Below, piece by piece: positions 1-15,092 of a DNA stretch of 64,000 nt (within the stretch, counting starts at the first letter, position 1; each line of letters starts with the position of its first letter). The stretch spans positions 4,464,325-4,528,324 of the forward strand of contig NZ_UPHU01000001.1 in the NCBI RefSeq assembly GCF_900566075.1. Reading direction: 5' to 3'. The notes below the pieces were generated by a model. The model had not been told where the DNA came from. It saw only the letters and a program-made list of their open reading frames with translations, and made no database searches. This stretch comes from Mycobacterium pseudokansasii (GTDB lineage: Bacteria > Actinomycetota > Actinomycetes > Mycobacteriales > Mycobacteriaceae). The position numbers and the translations under genes were made by a program.

Positions 1-692
1 AGCTGCAGCGTGGTTTCAACGCGATGGTCGACGGCCTGCGGGAGCGCGAGCGGGTGCGTGATCTGTTCGGCCGCCATGTCGGACGCGAGGTCGCCCTCGC
101 CGCCGAGCGGGAGCGGCCGAAACTGGGCGGGGAGGAACGCCACGTCGCCGTGGTGTTCCTCGACATCGTCGGCTCGACCAAGTTGGTGACCACCCAACCC
201 CCGGCCGAGGTCGTGCAGTTGCTCAACCGCTTCTTCGCGATCGTGGTCGAAGAGGTCGATCGCCATTGCGGGCTGGTCAACAAGTTCGAGGGCGACGCCT
301 CGCTGGCCATCTTCGGTGCCCCCAACCATCTCGACCGACCCGAAGACCAGGCTTTGGCCTGCGCACGGACCCTGGCCGAGCGGTTGGCCGAGGAAATCTG
401 GGAGTGCCCGGCGGGCATCGGGGTGGCGTCGGGACAGGTGGTGGCCGGCAATGTCGGCTCCAAGGAGCGGTTCGAATACACCGTGATCGGCGAGCCGGTA
501 AACGAGGCGGCCCGACTGTGCGAACGTGCGAAATCGCGCCCCGGCAAGTTACTGGCTTCGGCGCAGACCGTCGAGGCAGCGAGCGAAAGCGAGCGTGCCC
601 ATTGGACTTTGGGAAGGCACGTGAAGCTTCGTGGGCACAAGCAGCCCACCCAACTGGCATCGCCGATCGAACCGGCCAAGCCGCGCAGGTAA
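1..692 (+). CDS. class III adenylate/guanylate cyclase, C-terminal part (5' truncated by window edge)
   Basis: The reading frame is open from base 3, so the gene starts outside the window; 229 residues are visible. The first residues (LQRGFNAMVDGL) look like the end of a HAMP domain, which in this family joins a membrane sensor to the catalytic domain. The cyclase domain follows: FLDIVGST carries the first metal-binding Asp, NKFEGDASLAIFG contains the substrate Lys and second Asp region, and VNEAARLCERAK holds the Asn/Arg transition-state residues. The protein would convert ATP to cAMP at the inner membrane face. By position next to alkA it matches the Rv1318c/Rv1319c/Rv1320c cyclase cluster of M. 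tuberculosis. The family call is secure; which paralogue it is cannot be told from this part. Confidence 0.9.
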   Translation, partial: LQRGFNAMVDGLRERERVRDLFGRHVGREVALAAERERPKLGGEERHVAVVFLDIVGSTKLVTTQPPAEVVQLLNRFFAIVVEEVDRHCGLVNKFEGDASLAIFGAPNHLDRPEDQALACARTLAERLAEEIWECPAGIGVASGQVVAGNVGSKERFEYTVIGEPVNEAARLCERAKSRPGKLLASAQTVEAASESERAHWTLGRHVKLRGHKQPTQLASPIEPAKPRR

Positions 693-782
693 CCTCTGGT
701 CACCCAGCCCGTGCGCGACGGCGCCTATTACGATGTCGCTTTCCCGCCAGCGATGTCGGTGATCAGGTGTAATTGTCGAACT

Positions 783-2279
783 GTGCACGAAGATTTCGAA
801 CGCTGCTACCGAGCGGTCCAGGCCAAAGACGCCCGGTTCGACGGCTGGTTCGTGATCGCGGTCTTGACGACCCGGATCTACTGCCGGCCGAGTTGTCCGG
901 TACGGCCACCGTTCGCGCACAACGTGCGGTTCCTGCCGACAGCGGCGGCGGCCCAACAGCAGGGCTTCCGTGCCTGTAAACGATGCCGTCCCGACGCGTC
1001 TCCGGGTTCTCCGGAGTGGAACGTCCGCGGCGATGTGGTGGCGCGGGCCATGCGGCTCATTGCCGACGGGACGGTGGATCGCGAAGGCGTCACCGGGCTG
1101 GCTGCCCGTCTGGGTTACACCACTCGTCAGCTGCAGCGACTGCTGCGCGCGGAGGTGGGTGCCGGCGCGCTGGCACTGGCCCGCGCACAACGAATGCAGA
1201 CAGCGCGGGTGCTGATCGAGACCACCGATCTACCGTTCGGCGATGTGGCGTTTGCCGCCGGGTTTTCCAGCATCCGACAGTTCAACGACACCGTGCGCTT
1301 AGTCTGCGATAGCACGCCGACGGCGTTGCGCAAGCGCGCCGCTTCCCGCCGCGAACCCGGGGCCGGCGGGGCGGGGACGATATCCCTGCGGCTCGCGGTT
1401 CGCACCCCCTTCGCCTATGAGGGTGTCTTCGGTCATCTGGCCGCCGGCGCGGTGCCCGGTTGCGAGGAGGTGCGCAATGGCGCGTACCGACGCACGCTGC
1501 GGCTTTCGTCCGGCACCGCTGTGGTCACCCTCACACCGGCCCCCGATCATGTTCGCTGCTTACTGGCACTCGACGACTTCCGCGATCTCGCGGCCGCCAC
1601 GGCGCGGTGCCGCCGGCTGCTGGACCTTGATGCCGATCCCGAAGCCGTGATCGGCGCACTCAGCGGCGACCCGGACTTGGCCCCAGTGGTCACTAAGGCG
1701 CCCGGACAACGAATTCCGCGCACCGTCGACGAGGCTGAACTCGCAATACGGGCGGTACTGGCTCAACAGGTTTCGACCAAGGCCGCGCGAACCCACGCTA
1801 GTCGGCTCGTCTCGGCCTACGGGCAACCGGCGCACGATGTCAACGGCGGCCTGACCCATACCTTTCCGTCAGTGGAGCAGCTGTCGCAGATCGACCCGGT
1901 CGATCTGGCTGTACCCAGAGCGCGCCGGCTCACGCTCAGCGCGCTCGTCAGTGGCCTAGCTGACGGGAGGATCAGCCTCGACCCCGGTTGCGACTGGACT
2001 GAAGCACGTAGTCAGTTGCTGGCCTTGCCCGGGGTGGGTCCTTGGACGGCCGAGGTCATCGCGATGCGCGGCTTGGGCGACCCGGACGCATTTCCCGTCG
2101 GTGACCTCGGTGTCCGCTTGGCCGCCAGACAACTGGGCCTGCCCGAGCAACGACGCGCACTTACCGAGCGAAGTGCCCGGTGGCGGCCCTGGCGGTCATA
2201 TGCCACACAGCATTTGTGGACCACGCTCGAGCACCCGGTAAACCATTGGCCCCAAGAGCCGCCGAAGGAAGTCGCATGA
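783..2279 (+). CDS. alkA: Ada-like/AlkA bifunctional protein: methyl-phosphotriester acceptor, AraC HTH and 3-methyladenine DNA glycosylase
   Basis: The product (498 aa from the GTG at 783) combines an Ada N-terminal zinc domain, an AraC-type HTH (about residues 85-185) and a C-terminal AlkA glycosylase. Cys34, Cys38, Cys65 and Cys68 (in YCRPSC and CKRC) are the four Ada zinc ligands, Cys34 being the expected methyl acceptor. The glycosylase half shows the helix-hairpin-helix LPGVGPWTA followed by FPVGDLGVR with the catalytic Asp. It should repair methylated DNA and may activate its own operon. An ATG lies 24 codons upstream (711), but the GTG matches the start of the M. tuberculosis Rv1317c protein ([11 protein letters not shown] versus [11 protein letters not shown], from memory). 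The stop overlaps the ogt start as ATGA, so the two genes are translationally coupled. Confidence 0.93.
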   Translation: MHEDFERCYRAVQAKDARFDGWFVIAVLTTRIYCRPSCPVRPPFAHNVRFLPTAAAAQQQGFRACKRCRPDASPGSPEWNVRGDVVARAMRLIADGTVDREGVTGLAARLGYTTRQLQRLLRAEVGAGALALARAQRMQTARVLIETTDLPFGDVAFAAGFSSIRQFNDTVRLVCDSTPTALRKRAASRREPGAGGAGTISLRLAVRTPFAYEGVFGHLAAGAVPGCEEVRNGAYRRTLRLSSGTAVVTLTPAPDHVRCLLALDDFRDLAAATARCRRLLDLDADPEAVIGALSGDPDLAPVVTKAPGQRIPRTVDEAELAIRAVLAQQVSTKAARTHASRLVSAYGQPAHDVNGGLTHTFPSVEQLSQIDPVDLAVPRARRLTLSALVSGLADGRISLDPGCDWTEARSQLLALPGVGPWTAEVIAMRGLGDPDAFPVGDLGVRLAARQLGLPEQRRALTERSARWRPWRSYATQHLWTTLEHPVNHWPQEPPKEVA

Positions 2280-2770
2280 TTCATTACCGCACAATCGACA
2301 GCCCGATCGGACCGTTGACGCTAGCTGGGCGCGGCGCCGTGTTGGCCAACCTGCGGATGGCCGATCAAACCCATGAGCCGAACCGATCCGGTTGGTCACC
2401 GAATCAATGTGCCTTTCCCGCCGCGGTCGAACAGCTTGACGCCTATTTCGCCGGTGACCTCCGCGATTTCGATGTCGACCTGGACCTGCCCGGCACAGAA
2501 TTCCAGCAGCGGGTATGGAAAGCCTTGCTGACAATTCCCTACGGAGAAACTCGATCCTATGGAGAAATCGCGGAACAGATCGGTGCCCCGGGCGCGGCGC
2601 GTGCCGTCGGCTTGGCCAACGGGCGGAATCCCATCGCCATCATTGTCCCGTGCCATCGGGTCATTGGGGCCAGTGGAAAGCTCACCGGGTACGGTGGCGG
2701 GCTTGACCGAAAGCAAATATTGCTCGAATTGGAGAAGCAGCGCGTGGGCTCTTCGCAGATGAGGGTGTAG
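2276..2770 (+). CDS. ogt: methylated-DNA--protein-cysteine methyltransferase, 3' end altered by IS insertion
   Basis: This suicide enzyme moves the methyl group from O6-methylguanine to its own cysteine. The active site PCHR is present with Cys126, as is the DNA-binding segment before it ([14 protein letters not shown]). It starts at the ATG overlapping the alkA stop. The current frame gives 164 aa ending RVGSSQMRV: after codon 157 the reading frame runs into the left end of an insertion element that supplies new codons and a TAG. The original 3' end survives beyond the element at 4346-4372 and would have encoded SVNLSLFD-stop, giving 165 aa, the length I recall for M. tuberculosis Ogt. Only the last seven or eight residues are changed, well after the active site, so the protein may still work. 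Confidence 0.92.
   Translation: MIHYRTIDSPIGPLTLAGRGAVLANLRMADQTHEPNRSGWSPNQCAFPAAVEQLDAYFAGDLRDFDVDLDLPGTEFQQRVWKALLTIPYGETRSYGEIAEQIGAPGAARAVGLANGRNPIAIIVPCHRVIGASGKLTGYGGGLDRKQILLELEKQRVGSSQMRV
2717..2746 (+). repeat. left copy of 30-bp direct repeat flanking the IS element (within ogt)
   Basis: The 30 bases at 2717-2746 are identical to 4316-4345. The two copies directly abut the two inverted-repeat ends of the ISL3-like element, which makes them look like a target duplication made from the ogt 3' end. ISL3 elements usually duplicate about 8 bp, so 30 bp is unusual. Confidence 0.88.
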
Positions 2771-2847
2771 GGCTGGTCGGCGCGTCGTTGCCGGAATGGT
2801 CTTCCGAGGATGAAGGTTCCTATACACCTCATCTGAAAGACCTCGAC

Positions 2848-4309
2848 ATGGCTGACGCTATCTTCATTACCCCTGATTTGACTGCGTTTTGCCGGTTGGA
2901 TGATCTCGGCCTGGAGGTAGTCGGGCAGCGTGTCGAGCCCGAGCGTGCGGTGCTGGCCTGCCTGGTCGTCGAACCCGACGATTGGTGTCGTCGCTGCGGC
3001 TGCCAGGGCACGCCACGCGATACGGTGACCCGTCGGTTGTTTTTGCCGGTTGGATGATCTCGGCCTGGAGGTAGTCGGGCAGCGTGTCGAGCCCGAGCGT
3101 GCGGTGCTGGCCTGCCTGGTCGTCGAACCCGACGATTGGTGTCGTCGCTGCGGCTGCCAGGGCACGCCACGCGATACGGTGACCCGTCGGTTGTCCCACG
3201 AGCCGTGGGGCTGGCGGCCGACGACCCTGCTGGTCACGGTGCGCCGGTACCGGTGCACAGGCTGCGGGCACGTGTGGCGCCAAGACGCCAGCGCGGCGGC
3301 CGAGCCGCGGGCGAAGCTGTCGCGTCATGGCTTGCGGTGGGCGTTGGAAGCCGTTGTGTGCCAACACCTCACCGTTTCCCGTATCGCCGAGGGACTCGGG
3401 GTTTCGTGGAATACCGCCAACGACGCCGTGTTGGCCGAAGGCAAGCGTGTGTTGATCGACGACCCGGACAGGTTCGACGGGGTCAAGGTGATCGGGGTCG
3501 ACGAACACGTGTGCGCCACACGCGGCGCGGGGACAGTACGTGACCGTGATTATCGACCTGACCGCCATCCGCGAGGGCACCGGCCCGGCGCGGCTGCTGG
3601 ACATGGTCGAGGGCCGCTCGAAACAGGCCTTCAAGGCCTGGCTGGTCGAACGAGAAGAGTCCTGGCGCAACGAAGTTGAGGTGGTGGCAATGGACGGGTT
3701 CACCGGGTTTAAGACCGCCGCCAGCGAGGAACTGCCCGACGCGGTCGCGGTGATGGATCCCTTCCACGTTGTCCGGCTGGCCGGCGAGGCGCTGGATGGA
3801 TGCCGCCGCCGCGTCCAACTCGACACCTGTGGCCACCGCGGCCGCAAAGCCGATCCGCTCTATGCCGCGCGGCGGACCCTGCACACCGGCGCTGAGCTGC
3901 TCACCGACAAGCAGAAAGACCGGCTGACGACGTTGTTCGCCGCCGACGCCCACGTCGAGGTCGAGGCGACCTGGGGCATCTACCAGCGCATGATCACCGC
4001 CTACCGCCACCCCGACCGCCGGACCGGCCGCACCCTGATGAGCACGCTTATCGAGTCGATCAGCCACGGCGTCCCCGCCGTGCTCGCCGAAGTCATCACC
4101 CCTGAGACGCACGTTAAAAAAACGCGCCGCCGACGTGCTGGCCAACTTCGATCCGACCCGGCACCGCCAACGGGCCGACCGAAGCGATCAACGGGCGCCT
4201 CGAACACCTACGCGGCTCCGCCCTCGGATTCCGCAACCTGACCAACTACATCGCAAGAGCACTCCCGGAGACCGGCGGATTCAGACCCCAACTACACCCC
4301 ACATTGTGA
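2848..4309 (+). pseudogene. ISL3-family transposase, multiply frameshifted
   Basis: The start MADAIFITPDL and the Cys-rich zinc-ribbon segment (WCRRCGC, YRCTGCGHVW) belong to ISL3 transposases. The frame is broken by a 154-bp tandem duplication (not a multiple of three), by two single-base losses around 3510-3530 (VDEHVCATRG where the family has a VDEHVWRHTRRGD-like sequence), by a shift near 4105 and by another near 4150. DDE-type landmarks are spread over different frames: VDEH, AMDGFTGF with MDPFHVV, and the TEAINGRLEHLRG segment, which is readable only in the last frame and ends at TGA 4307-4309. The protein cannot be made. Confidence 0.9.
2887..3194 (+). repeat. 154-bp perfect tandem duplication inside the transposase gene
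   Basis: Bases 2887-3040 are repeated as 3041-3194 without a mismatch that I can see. The duplicated piece encodes the first zinc-ribbon part of the transposase (LGLEVVGQRVEPERA). Because 154 is not divisible by three, the second copy is read in a different frame and the first reading frame ends at a stop shortly after the junction. Identity of the copies suggests a recent event. Confidence 0.92.
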
Positions 4310-4315
4310 AGAGCC

Positions 4316-4372
4316 ATATTGCTCGAATTGGAGAAGCAGCGCGTGTCGGTCAATTTGAGTTTGTTCGACTGA
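4316..4372 (+). pseudogene. displaced 3' end of ogt beyond the IS element (includes right copy of the 30-bp repeat, 4316-4345)
   Basis: The 30-bp repeat copy is followed by codons for SVNLSLFD and a TGA at 4370-4372. This matches the C-terminus I recall for M. tuberculosis Ogt (ending DLTLFD), so it is the original gene end separated from ogt by the insertion. It is not translated as part of Ogt now, because the upstream frame stops at 2770. Confidence 0.88.
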
Positions 4373-4387
4373 CACGAATCCTGTAAA

Positions 4388-4423
4388 TACAAAAACACCC
4401 CCGATACCGGGGGTGTTTTTGTA
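4388..4423. terminator. perfect bidirectional intrinsic terminator between ogt and the rRNA operon
   Basis: Two perfectly complementary 16-base arms (4388-4403 and 4408-4423) enclose the loop ATAC. The GC-rich core (CACCCCCG/CGGGGGTG) is flanked by A5 on one side and T5 on the other, so the hairpin has a U-tract whichever strand is transcribed. It ends the rRNA operon from the right and the ogt/IS transcript from the left. Confidence 0.93.
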
Positions 4424-4539
4424 TGTTCGGCGGTGTCCTACTTTTCCACCCGAGAAGGGCAGTATCATCGGCGCTGACAGGCTTAGCTTCCGGGTTCGGG
4501 ATGGGACCGGGCGTTTCCCTGTCGCTGTGGCCGCCGTAA
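4424..4539 (-). rRNA. rrf: 5S ribosomal RNA
   Basis: On the minus strand the sequence starts TTACGGCGGCCACAGCG and ends GGACACCGCCGAACA, whose ends pair as helix 1 of 5S rRNA. The central CCCGGTCCCATCCCGAACC is the conserved loop region. The length of about 116 nt is as in other mycobacteria. It lies last in the operon, directly before the terminator. Confidence 0.96.
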
Positions 4540-4619
4540 CTCTATGTAAATTTGTATTGGTGGGGGGTGTGGACCCACGGCTTACGCCGTGAGAGTGGAA
4601 AGTGGTTGCGATTTTTGTG

Positions 4620-9542
<4,923 letters not shown>

Positions 9543-9823
9543 CCCCTCGATAACGAGGCGAATTTACAATCAGAGATACCTGACAAGACGCCAAAAACTG
9601 GCATCTGAATATGCGACTACGCCTTCACACGGGGCGTGAACGGCGTAGCCAAAAAAACAACAACAAACAAATACACCAAACACACTATTGAGTTCTCAAA
9701 CAACACGCTCACTTGTCTTCGCCCGCTTCGGGGCAACCCTGCCAGCTTAATACGATTCTGGCAGCTAGGTCAAGCCCCGGTTCCGGCCAACTTTTGCGAA
9801 GTGACCGGGCCCGTCGGACGCAT
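9543..9823 (-). promoter_or_regulatory. rRNA operon leader with promoter (PCL1-like) and boxA site
   Basis: Between the murA stop and 16S, the minus strand carries a -35 TTGACC (9768-9773) and a -10 TAAGCT (9744-9749) spaced 18 bp, at the place of the PCL1 promoter described for rrnA of slow growers. It is followed by the conserved CTGGCAGGGTTGCCCC block. Further down, TTTGAGAACTCAATA (about 9686-9702) is boxA, followed by a U-rich stretch. The rRNA operon may also be transcribed from promoters at or inside the murA end. Confidence 0.8.
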
Positions 9824-11080
9824 CTAAGAGCATACCCTCTCGACCTCGGCTCCCAGACTGACCAGGTTCTCGACGAACAACGGATAGCCGCGGTCGATGT
9901 GGAAGACGTCGTGGACCTCGGTGTCACCATCTGCGACGAGTCCGGCCAGAACCAAGCCCGCTCCCGCCCGGATGTCCGAGCACCAGACTGGTGCACTGGA
10001 TAGTTGTGGCAGGCCGCGCACCACCGCGTGGTGGCCGTCGGTGCGCGCATCGGCTCCCAGCCGGATCATCTCTTCGACGAACCGGAACCTCGCCTCGAAC
10101 ACATTCTCGGTGATCATGGACGTGCCGTCGGCGATCGATGCCAACGCGATCGCCATCGGCTGCAGGTCGGTCGGAAAGCCGGGGAACGGCAAGGTCGCAA
10201 CATTGACGGCCTTAGGACGCTCGTACTGCACGATGCGAAAGCTGTCGTCGGTTTGGGTGACAGTAGCGCCCGCGTCGTGCAACTTGTGCAGCACCAGTTG
10301 AAGGTGCGACGGGTCGATGCCCGTCACGGTGATGTCGCCACGCGTCATGGCCGCAGCGATGCCCCAGGTGGCAGCGACGATGCGGTCCCCGATCACCCGA
10401 TGCTCGGTGGGGTAGAGCCGTGGGACACCGGTGATCGTCATGGTCGGCGAGCCAGCGCCTTCCACCTGTGCGCCCATCTGATTCAACATCGTGCACAGGT
10501 CGACCACGTCAGGTTCCCGCGCCGCGTTGTGGATGGTCGTCACACCCTCGGCCAGCACGGCAGCCATCAAGATGTTCTCGGTAGCTCCCACCGAGGGGAA
10601 CTCCAACTGAATCTCCGCACCGCGCAAGGTTTCCGCCTGGGCCACAACGCACCCATGCTCGATATTGCACCGCGCACCCAGTTGCCGCAGACCGGCCTGG
10701 TGCATATCCAGCGGTCTAGAGCCGATTGCATCGCCACCCGGGAGAGCGACCTTGGCCCGCTTGCATCGCCCGACCAAGGGTCCCAGCACGCAGACCGAGG
10801 CCCGAAACTGACGAACGGCGGCGAAGTCGGCGTCGTACTTCGGTTCGTCTGGTGAGGTAATGCGCGCGACGTCACCGTCGAGTTCAACGGTGGCACCCAA
10901 GCCACGCAGTACTTCCGCCATCAGCGGCACATCGAGGATGTCGGGGCAGTTGGTGATCGTGCTGGTGCCTTCGGCCAGCAGTGTCGCGGCCATAAGCTTG
11001 AGAACGCTGTTTTTCGCGCCTCCGACGGCGACTGCGCCTGACAACCGGTTGCCACCAGTCACCACGAATCGCTCCGCCAC
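9824..11080 (-). CDS. murA: UDP-N-acetylglucosamine 1-carboxyvinyltransferase
   Basis: The 418-aa protein carries out the first committed step of peptidoglycan synthesis, adding enolpyruvate from PEP to UDP-GlcNAc in the cytoplasm. The N-terminus has the conserved [10 protein letters not shown] motif. The flexible active-site loop reads [13 protein letters not shown]: residue 117 is Asp where most bacteria have the Cys that fosfomycin alkylates, as in M. tuberculosis, so intrinsic fosfomycin resistance is expected. It starts at an ATG and faces away from the cobalamin adenosyltransferase gene. The rRNA operon follows on the same strand, the usual mycobacterial murA-rrn arrangement. Confidence 0.97.
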   Translation of the reverse strand: MAERFVVTGGNRLSGAVAVGGAKNSVLKLMAATLLAEGTSTITNCPDILDVPLMAEVLRGLGATVELDGDVARITSPDEPKYDADFAAVRQFRASVCVLGPLVGRCKRAKVALPGGDAIGSRPLDMHQAGLRQLGARCNIEHGCVVAQAETLRGAEIQLEFPSVGATENILMAAVLAEGVTTIHNAAREPDVVDLCTMLNQMGAQVEGAGSPTMTITGVPRLYPTEHRVIGDRIVAATWGIAAAMTRGDITVTGIDPSHLQLVLHKLHDAGATVTQTDDSFRIVQYERPKAVNVATLPFPGFPTDLQPMAIALASIADGTSMITENVFEARFRFVEEMIRLGADARTDGHHAVVRGLPQLSSAPVWCSDIRAGAGLVLAGLVADGDTEVHDVFHIDRGYPLFVENLVSLGAEVERVCS

Positions 11081-11150
11081 CCGGGTCAGTCTAGTGAAGC
11101 GCTATCGGCTTGTCAGTCAGCCAACCGAGTCGGCCCGGTACCGTCTTGCT

Positions 11151-11747
11151 ATGGCTGTGCACCTGACCCGCATCTATACCCGCACCGGCGACGACGGAAC
11201 CACCGGGTTGAGCGATTTCTCACGGGTCCCCAAAACGGACGCACGCCTGGTGGCGTACGCGGATTGCGACGAGGCCAACTCCGCGATCGGTCTGGCCGTG
11301 GCACTGGGAAACCCTGACCGGCAGCTGACGGACGTGCTGCGGCAGATCCAGAACGATCTGTTCGACGTCGGCGCGGATCTGTCAACTCCGGTGAAAGTGG
11401 AAGAATCCGCGCACCGCCCGCTGCGGATCACCCAGACCTATATCGATCGGCTCGAAGGATGGTGCGACACCTACAACGAGGCCTTGCCGGCGTTGAATTC
11501 TTTTGTACTGCCTGGCGGTTCACCGCTGTCGGCCCTGCTGCACGTCGCCCGGACCGTGGTACGCCGCGCCGAGCGATCGGCATGGGCCGCCGTGACCGCC
11601 CATCAAGAAGGGGTCAGCGTGTTGCCGGCGAAGTATCTGAACCGGCTTTCTGATCTGCTCTTCATTCTGTCCAGGGTGGCCAACCCCGGCGGTGACCTGA
11701 TGTGGCGACCGGGCGGTGCCTCAAGCGGGGACAAGCCTGCGGGGTGA
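11151..11747 (+). CDS. PduO-type ATP:cob(I)alamin adenosyltransferase
   Basis: The 198-aa protein has the family's ATP-binding N-terminus (TRTGDDGTTGL), the DECNS-like segment (DCDEANSAIG) and the RTVVRRAERS signature that closes the active site. It would convert cob(I)alamin to adenosylcobalamin, the cofactor of methylmalonyl-CoA mutase. The ATG at 11151 begins AVHLTRIY directly before the ATP-binding motif; the open frame extends further upstream only as antisense of murA. The gene is divergent from murA with about 70 bp for both promoters. It is the equivalent of Rv1314c; the C-terminal residues after MWRPGG are lineage specific. Confidence 0.93.
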   Translation: MAVHLTRIYTRTGDDGTTGLSDFSRVPKTDARLVAYADCDEANSAIGLAVALGNPDRQLTDVLRQIQNDLFDVGADLSTPVKVEESAHRPLRITQTYIDRLEGWCDTYNEALPALNSFVLPGGSPLSALLHVARTVVRRAERSAWAAVTAHQEGVSVLPAKYLNRLSDLLFILSRVANPGGDLMWRPGGASSGDKPAG

Positions 11748-11838
11748 CGCAGCGCGGCGATACCAGCGCTCTGACCTCACCGGCCATCGCAGCTACTGGC
11801 AGATCCATTCGGGCGGTTGAACTTTCAACGCCAACGAG

Positions 11839-12282
11839 CTAGATACTGCGACGTCGTGCGCGCGGTGACGGGCGCGACTCCAGCCACGACAGGAACGCGG
11901 TCAACGCGCCCTTGTCCAAGGCGATCTCGTACCCGGACCTGCGATCCTGGGTCGTGTCGCGCAGTTCCAGAACGACGATCTCGTCGGTCATGATGTCGAA
12001 TTCGTCCCCGCGTGGCGCCCGCCGGGCCACGATCTCGACGCCTCGTCTACTGAGCCGCCGATCCGGCCACAAGCGCAGGCTGGACAACCGGTAAAAGGCG
12101 GCTTCGGCGCCGCGGTAGCGGATCACGCCGTGGTGCCAACCATGGCCTCCGACCGCAGGAATATCTCGCATGATCCCCGGCGTCCCACCCCGGCGTAGCT
12201 TCCATAACCGATAGCTCAGGGCGAGCACGGCTATGCCCAACAGGACGATGAGCACGACCATGCCGACCATGGGCGCGCTCAT
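11839..12282 (-). CDS. DUF2550 membrane-anchored protein at the end of the ATP synthase operon
   Basis: The protein has 147 aa. Residues about 5-24 (MVGMVVLIVLLGIAVLALSY) form a single transmembrane helix and the rest is a soluble, Arg-rich domain. It matches DUF2550, the family of Rv1312, which always follows atpC in mycobacteria. It starts 7 bp after the atpC stop, so it is cotranscribed with the ATP synthase genes. The function is unknown; the conserved linkage suggests a role in ATP synthase assembly or regulation, which is inference. Confidence 0.88.
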   Translation of the reverse strand: MSAPMVGMVVLIVLLGIAVLALSYRLWKLRRGGTPGIMRDIPAVGGHGWHHGVIRYRGAEAAFYRLSSLRLWPDRRLSRRGVEIVARRAPRGDEFDIMTDEIVVLELRDTTQDRRSGYEIALDKGALTAFLSWLESRPSPRARRRSI

Positions 12283-12289
12283 CGACGTG

Positions 12290-12655
12290 TCAGTCGATCG
12301 CGCCGATAGCGCGCAATCTCGCGCGCCCCCTGGCGGCGATCCGGGGATCCTCAGACTCGGCGTCCTGCTTGGCGGCGCTTTCGTCGATCTCCGACTCGAA
12401 TGCCGCGGATTCGGCGAGAATGGTGACTCCGTCTTCGGTTACCGACATGAACCCGCCGTCGACCGCGACGCGGAGATCCTTGTCGTCCTCCCGCTCCAGG
12501 CGGACCATTGCATCATCGACCAACTGAGCCACCAGCGGAATGTGATGCGGCAGGATACCGATCTCACCAACGGTGGTGCGGGTGAAAAGAAACGTTGCCT
12601 TACCGGACCAGATCTTGCGGTCGACGGCGACGAATTCAACGTTCAATTCCGCCAT
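12290..12655 (-). CDS. atpC: F1F0 ATP synthase subunit epsilon
   Basis: The 121-aa protein matches the epsilon subunit ([18 protein letters not shown] at the start, the usual beta-barrel region with [16 protein letters not shown]) that links the rotating gamma shaft to the c-ring. The C-terminal helical part is short, a mycobacterial trait connected with suppressed ATP hydrolysis. It lies 33 bp downstream of atpD in the same operon. Confidence 0.96.
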   Translation of the reverse strand: MAELNVEFVAVDRKIWSGKATFLFTRTTVGEIGILPHHIPLVAQLVDDAMVRLEREDDKDLRVAVDGGFMSVTEDGVTILAESAAFESEIDESAAKQDAESEDPRIAARGRARLRAIGAID

Positions 12656-12688
12656 GGCACATCACCTTTCGGCTCGGTCGGATGCTCG

Positions 12689-14164
<1,476 letters not shown>

Positions 14165-14168
14165 CTAC

Positions 14169-15086
14169 CTAGCGGGCATCTGCGAGCGCATTTGCGCCAC
14201 CGACGATTTCGCTGATCTCCTGGGTGATCTGGGCCTGCCGCTCACGGTTTGCCATCAGCGTCAGGGCCTTGATGAGGTCGTCGGCGTTGTCGGTGGCCGA
14301 CTTCATCGCTCGCTGGCGCGATGCCAATTCCGATGCCGCGGACTCCAGCAGCGCCGCATACACCCGGGTGGTCAGGTACCGCGGCAGCAGCGACGCGAAC
14401 AGCGTCGTCGCGTCCGGCTCGAAGGAATACAGGGCGTGCGGCGTTGGCTCTTCCTCGACGTATTCCACCACCATCGGGGCGATCCGGCGCGCCTCCGTCG
14501 ACTGCGACAGCATCGACTTGAATTCGGTGTGGACAATGTGCAGCTCATCGACACCCTGCTCGTTGTCGGGTTGCTGGTCCTCGCCGGCGCCGGTGCCGGA
14601 CATGAACGCATCCACCAGGGTCGAGGCGATCTCCGCGGCATTCTCATACTTGGGCTGCTCAGAAAAACCCGTCCATGACTCGGTGATGTCCCAGTGCCGA
14701 AACGTGAAGTAATTCAGCGCTTTACGTCCGACGATGTAGAGCACCGGCTGCTTACCTTCTTCCCGCAGCAGGGAGAACAGCTCCTCGGAGCGCCGGAATA
14801 TGTTGGCGTTGTAGGCGCCGCAGAGGCCGCGGTCGGAAGACATCACCAGAACGCCAGCGCGTTTCGGTTCGGGTCGCTCGACGAGCAGCGGGTGGTCCAG
14901 CGCAGCGTCGTTGGCCAAGGTGGTGAGCATCCGCGTGATTTCGAGGGCGTAGGGCCGGGCAGACCCGAGCCGGGCCTGCGCCCTACCGATACGCGACGTC
15001 GCGATCAGCTCCTGGGCCTTGGTGATCTTCTTGATCGAGCCCGCCGAGCGGATCCGTCCGCGCAATTCGCGAAGTGTGGCGGCCAT
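14169..15086 (-). CDS. atpG: F1F0 ATP synthase subunit gamma
   Basis: The 305-aa central shaft subunit shows the conserved N-terminal helix ([18 protein letters not shown]) and C-terminal helix ([18 protein letters not shown]). Between them there is an acidic insertion ([15 protein letters not shown], about residues 166-180), the mycobacteria-specific gamma loop reported to affect proton-driven rotation. It lies 6 bp downstream of atpA. Confidence 0.97.
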   Translation of the reverse strand: MAATLRELRGRIRSAGSIKKITKAQELIATSRIGRAQARLGSARPYALEITRMLTTLANDAALDHPLLVERPEPKRAGVLVMSSDRGLCGAYNANIFRRSEELFSLLREEGKQPVLYIVGRKALNYFTFRHWDITESWTGFSEQPKYENAAEIASTLVDAFMSGTGAGEDQQPDNEQGVDELHIVHTEFKSMLSQSTEARRIAPMVVEYVEEEPTPHALYSFEPDATTLFASLLPRYLTTRVYAALLESAASELASRQRAMKSATDNADDLIKALTLMANRERQAQITQEISEIVGGANALADAR

Positions 15087-15092
15087 CGGTTG

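Larger units (their letters stand above)
2747..4315 (+). mobile_element. ISL3-family (IS1557-like) insertion sequence, degenerate
   Basis: The element is 1569 bp. Its ends are imperfect inverted repeats of about 24 bp: the left end begins GGCTCTTCGC and the right end, read inwards on the other strand, begins GGCTCTTCAC; 18 of 24 positions agree, with GGGTGTAG conserved at the inner side. GGCTCTTC ends are typical of ISL3 elements. It is inserted in the last codons of ogt and its transposase reads in the same direction as ogt. The transposase gene carries a 154-bp internal tandem duplication and several frameshifts, so the element cannot move by itself. Without the duplication it would be about 1415 bp. 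Confidence 0.9.
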
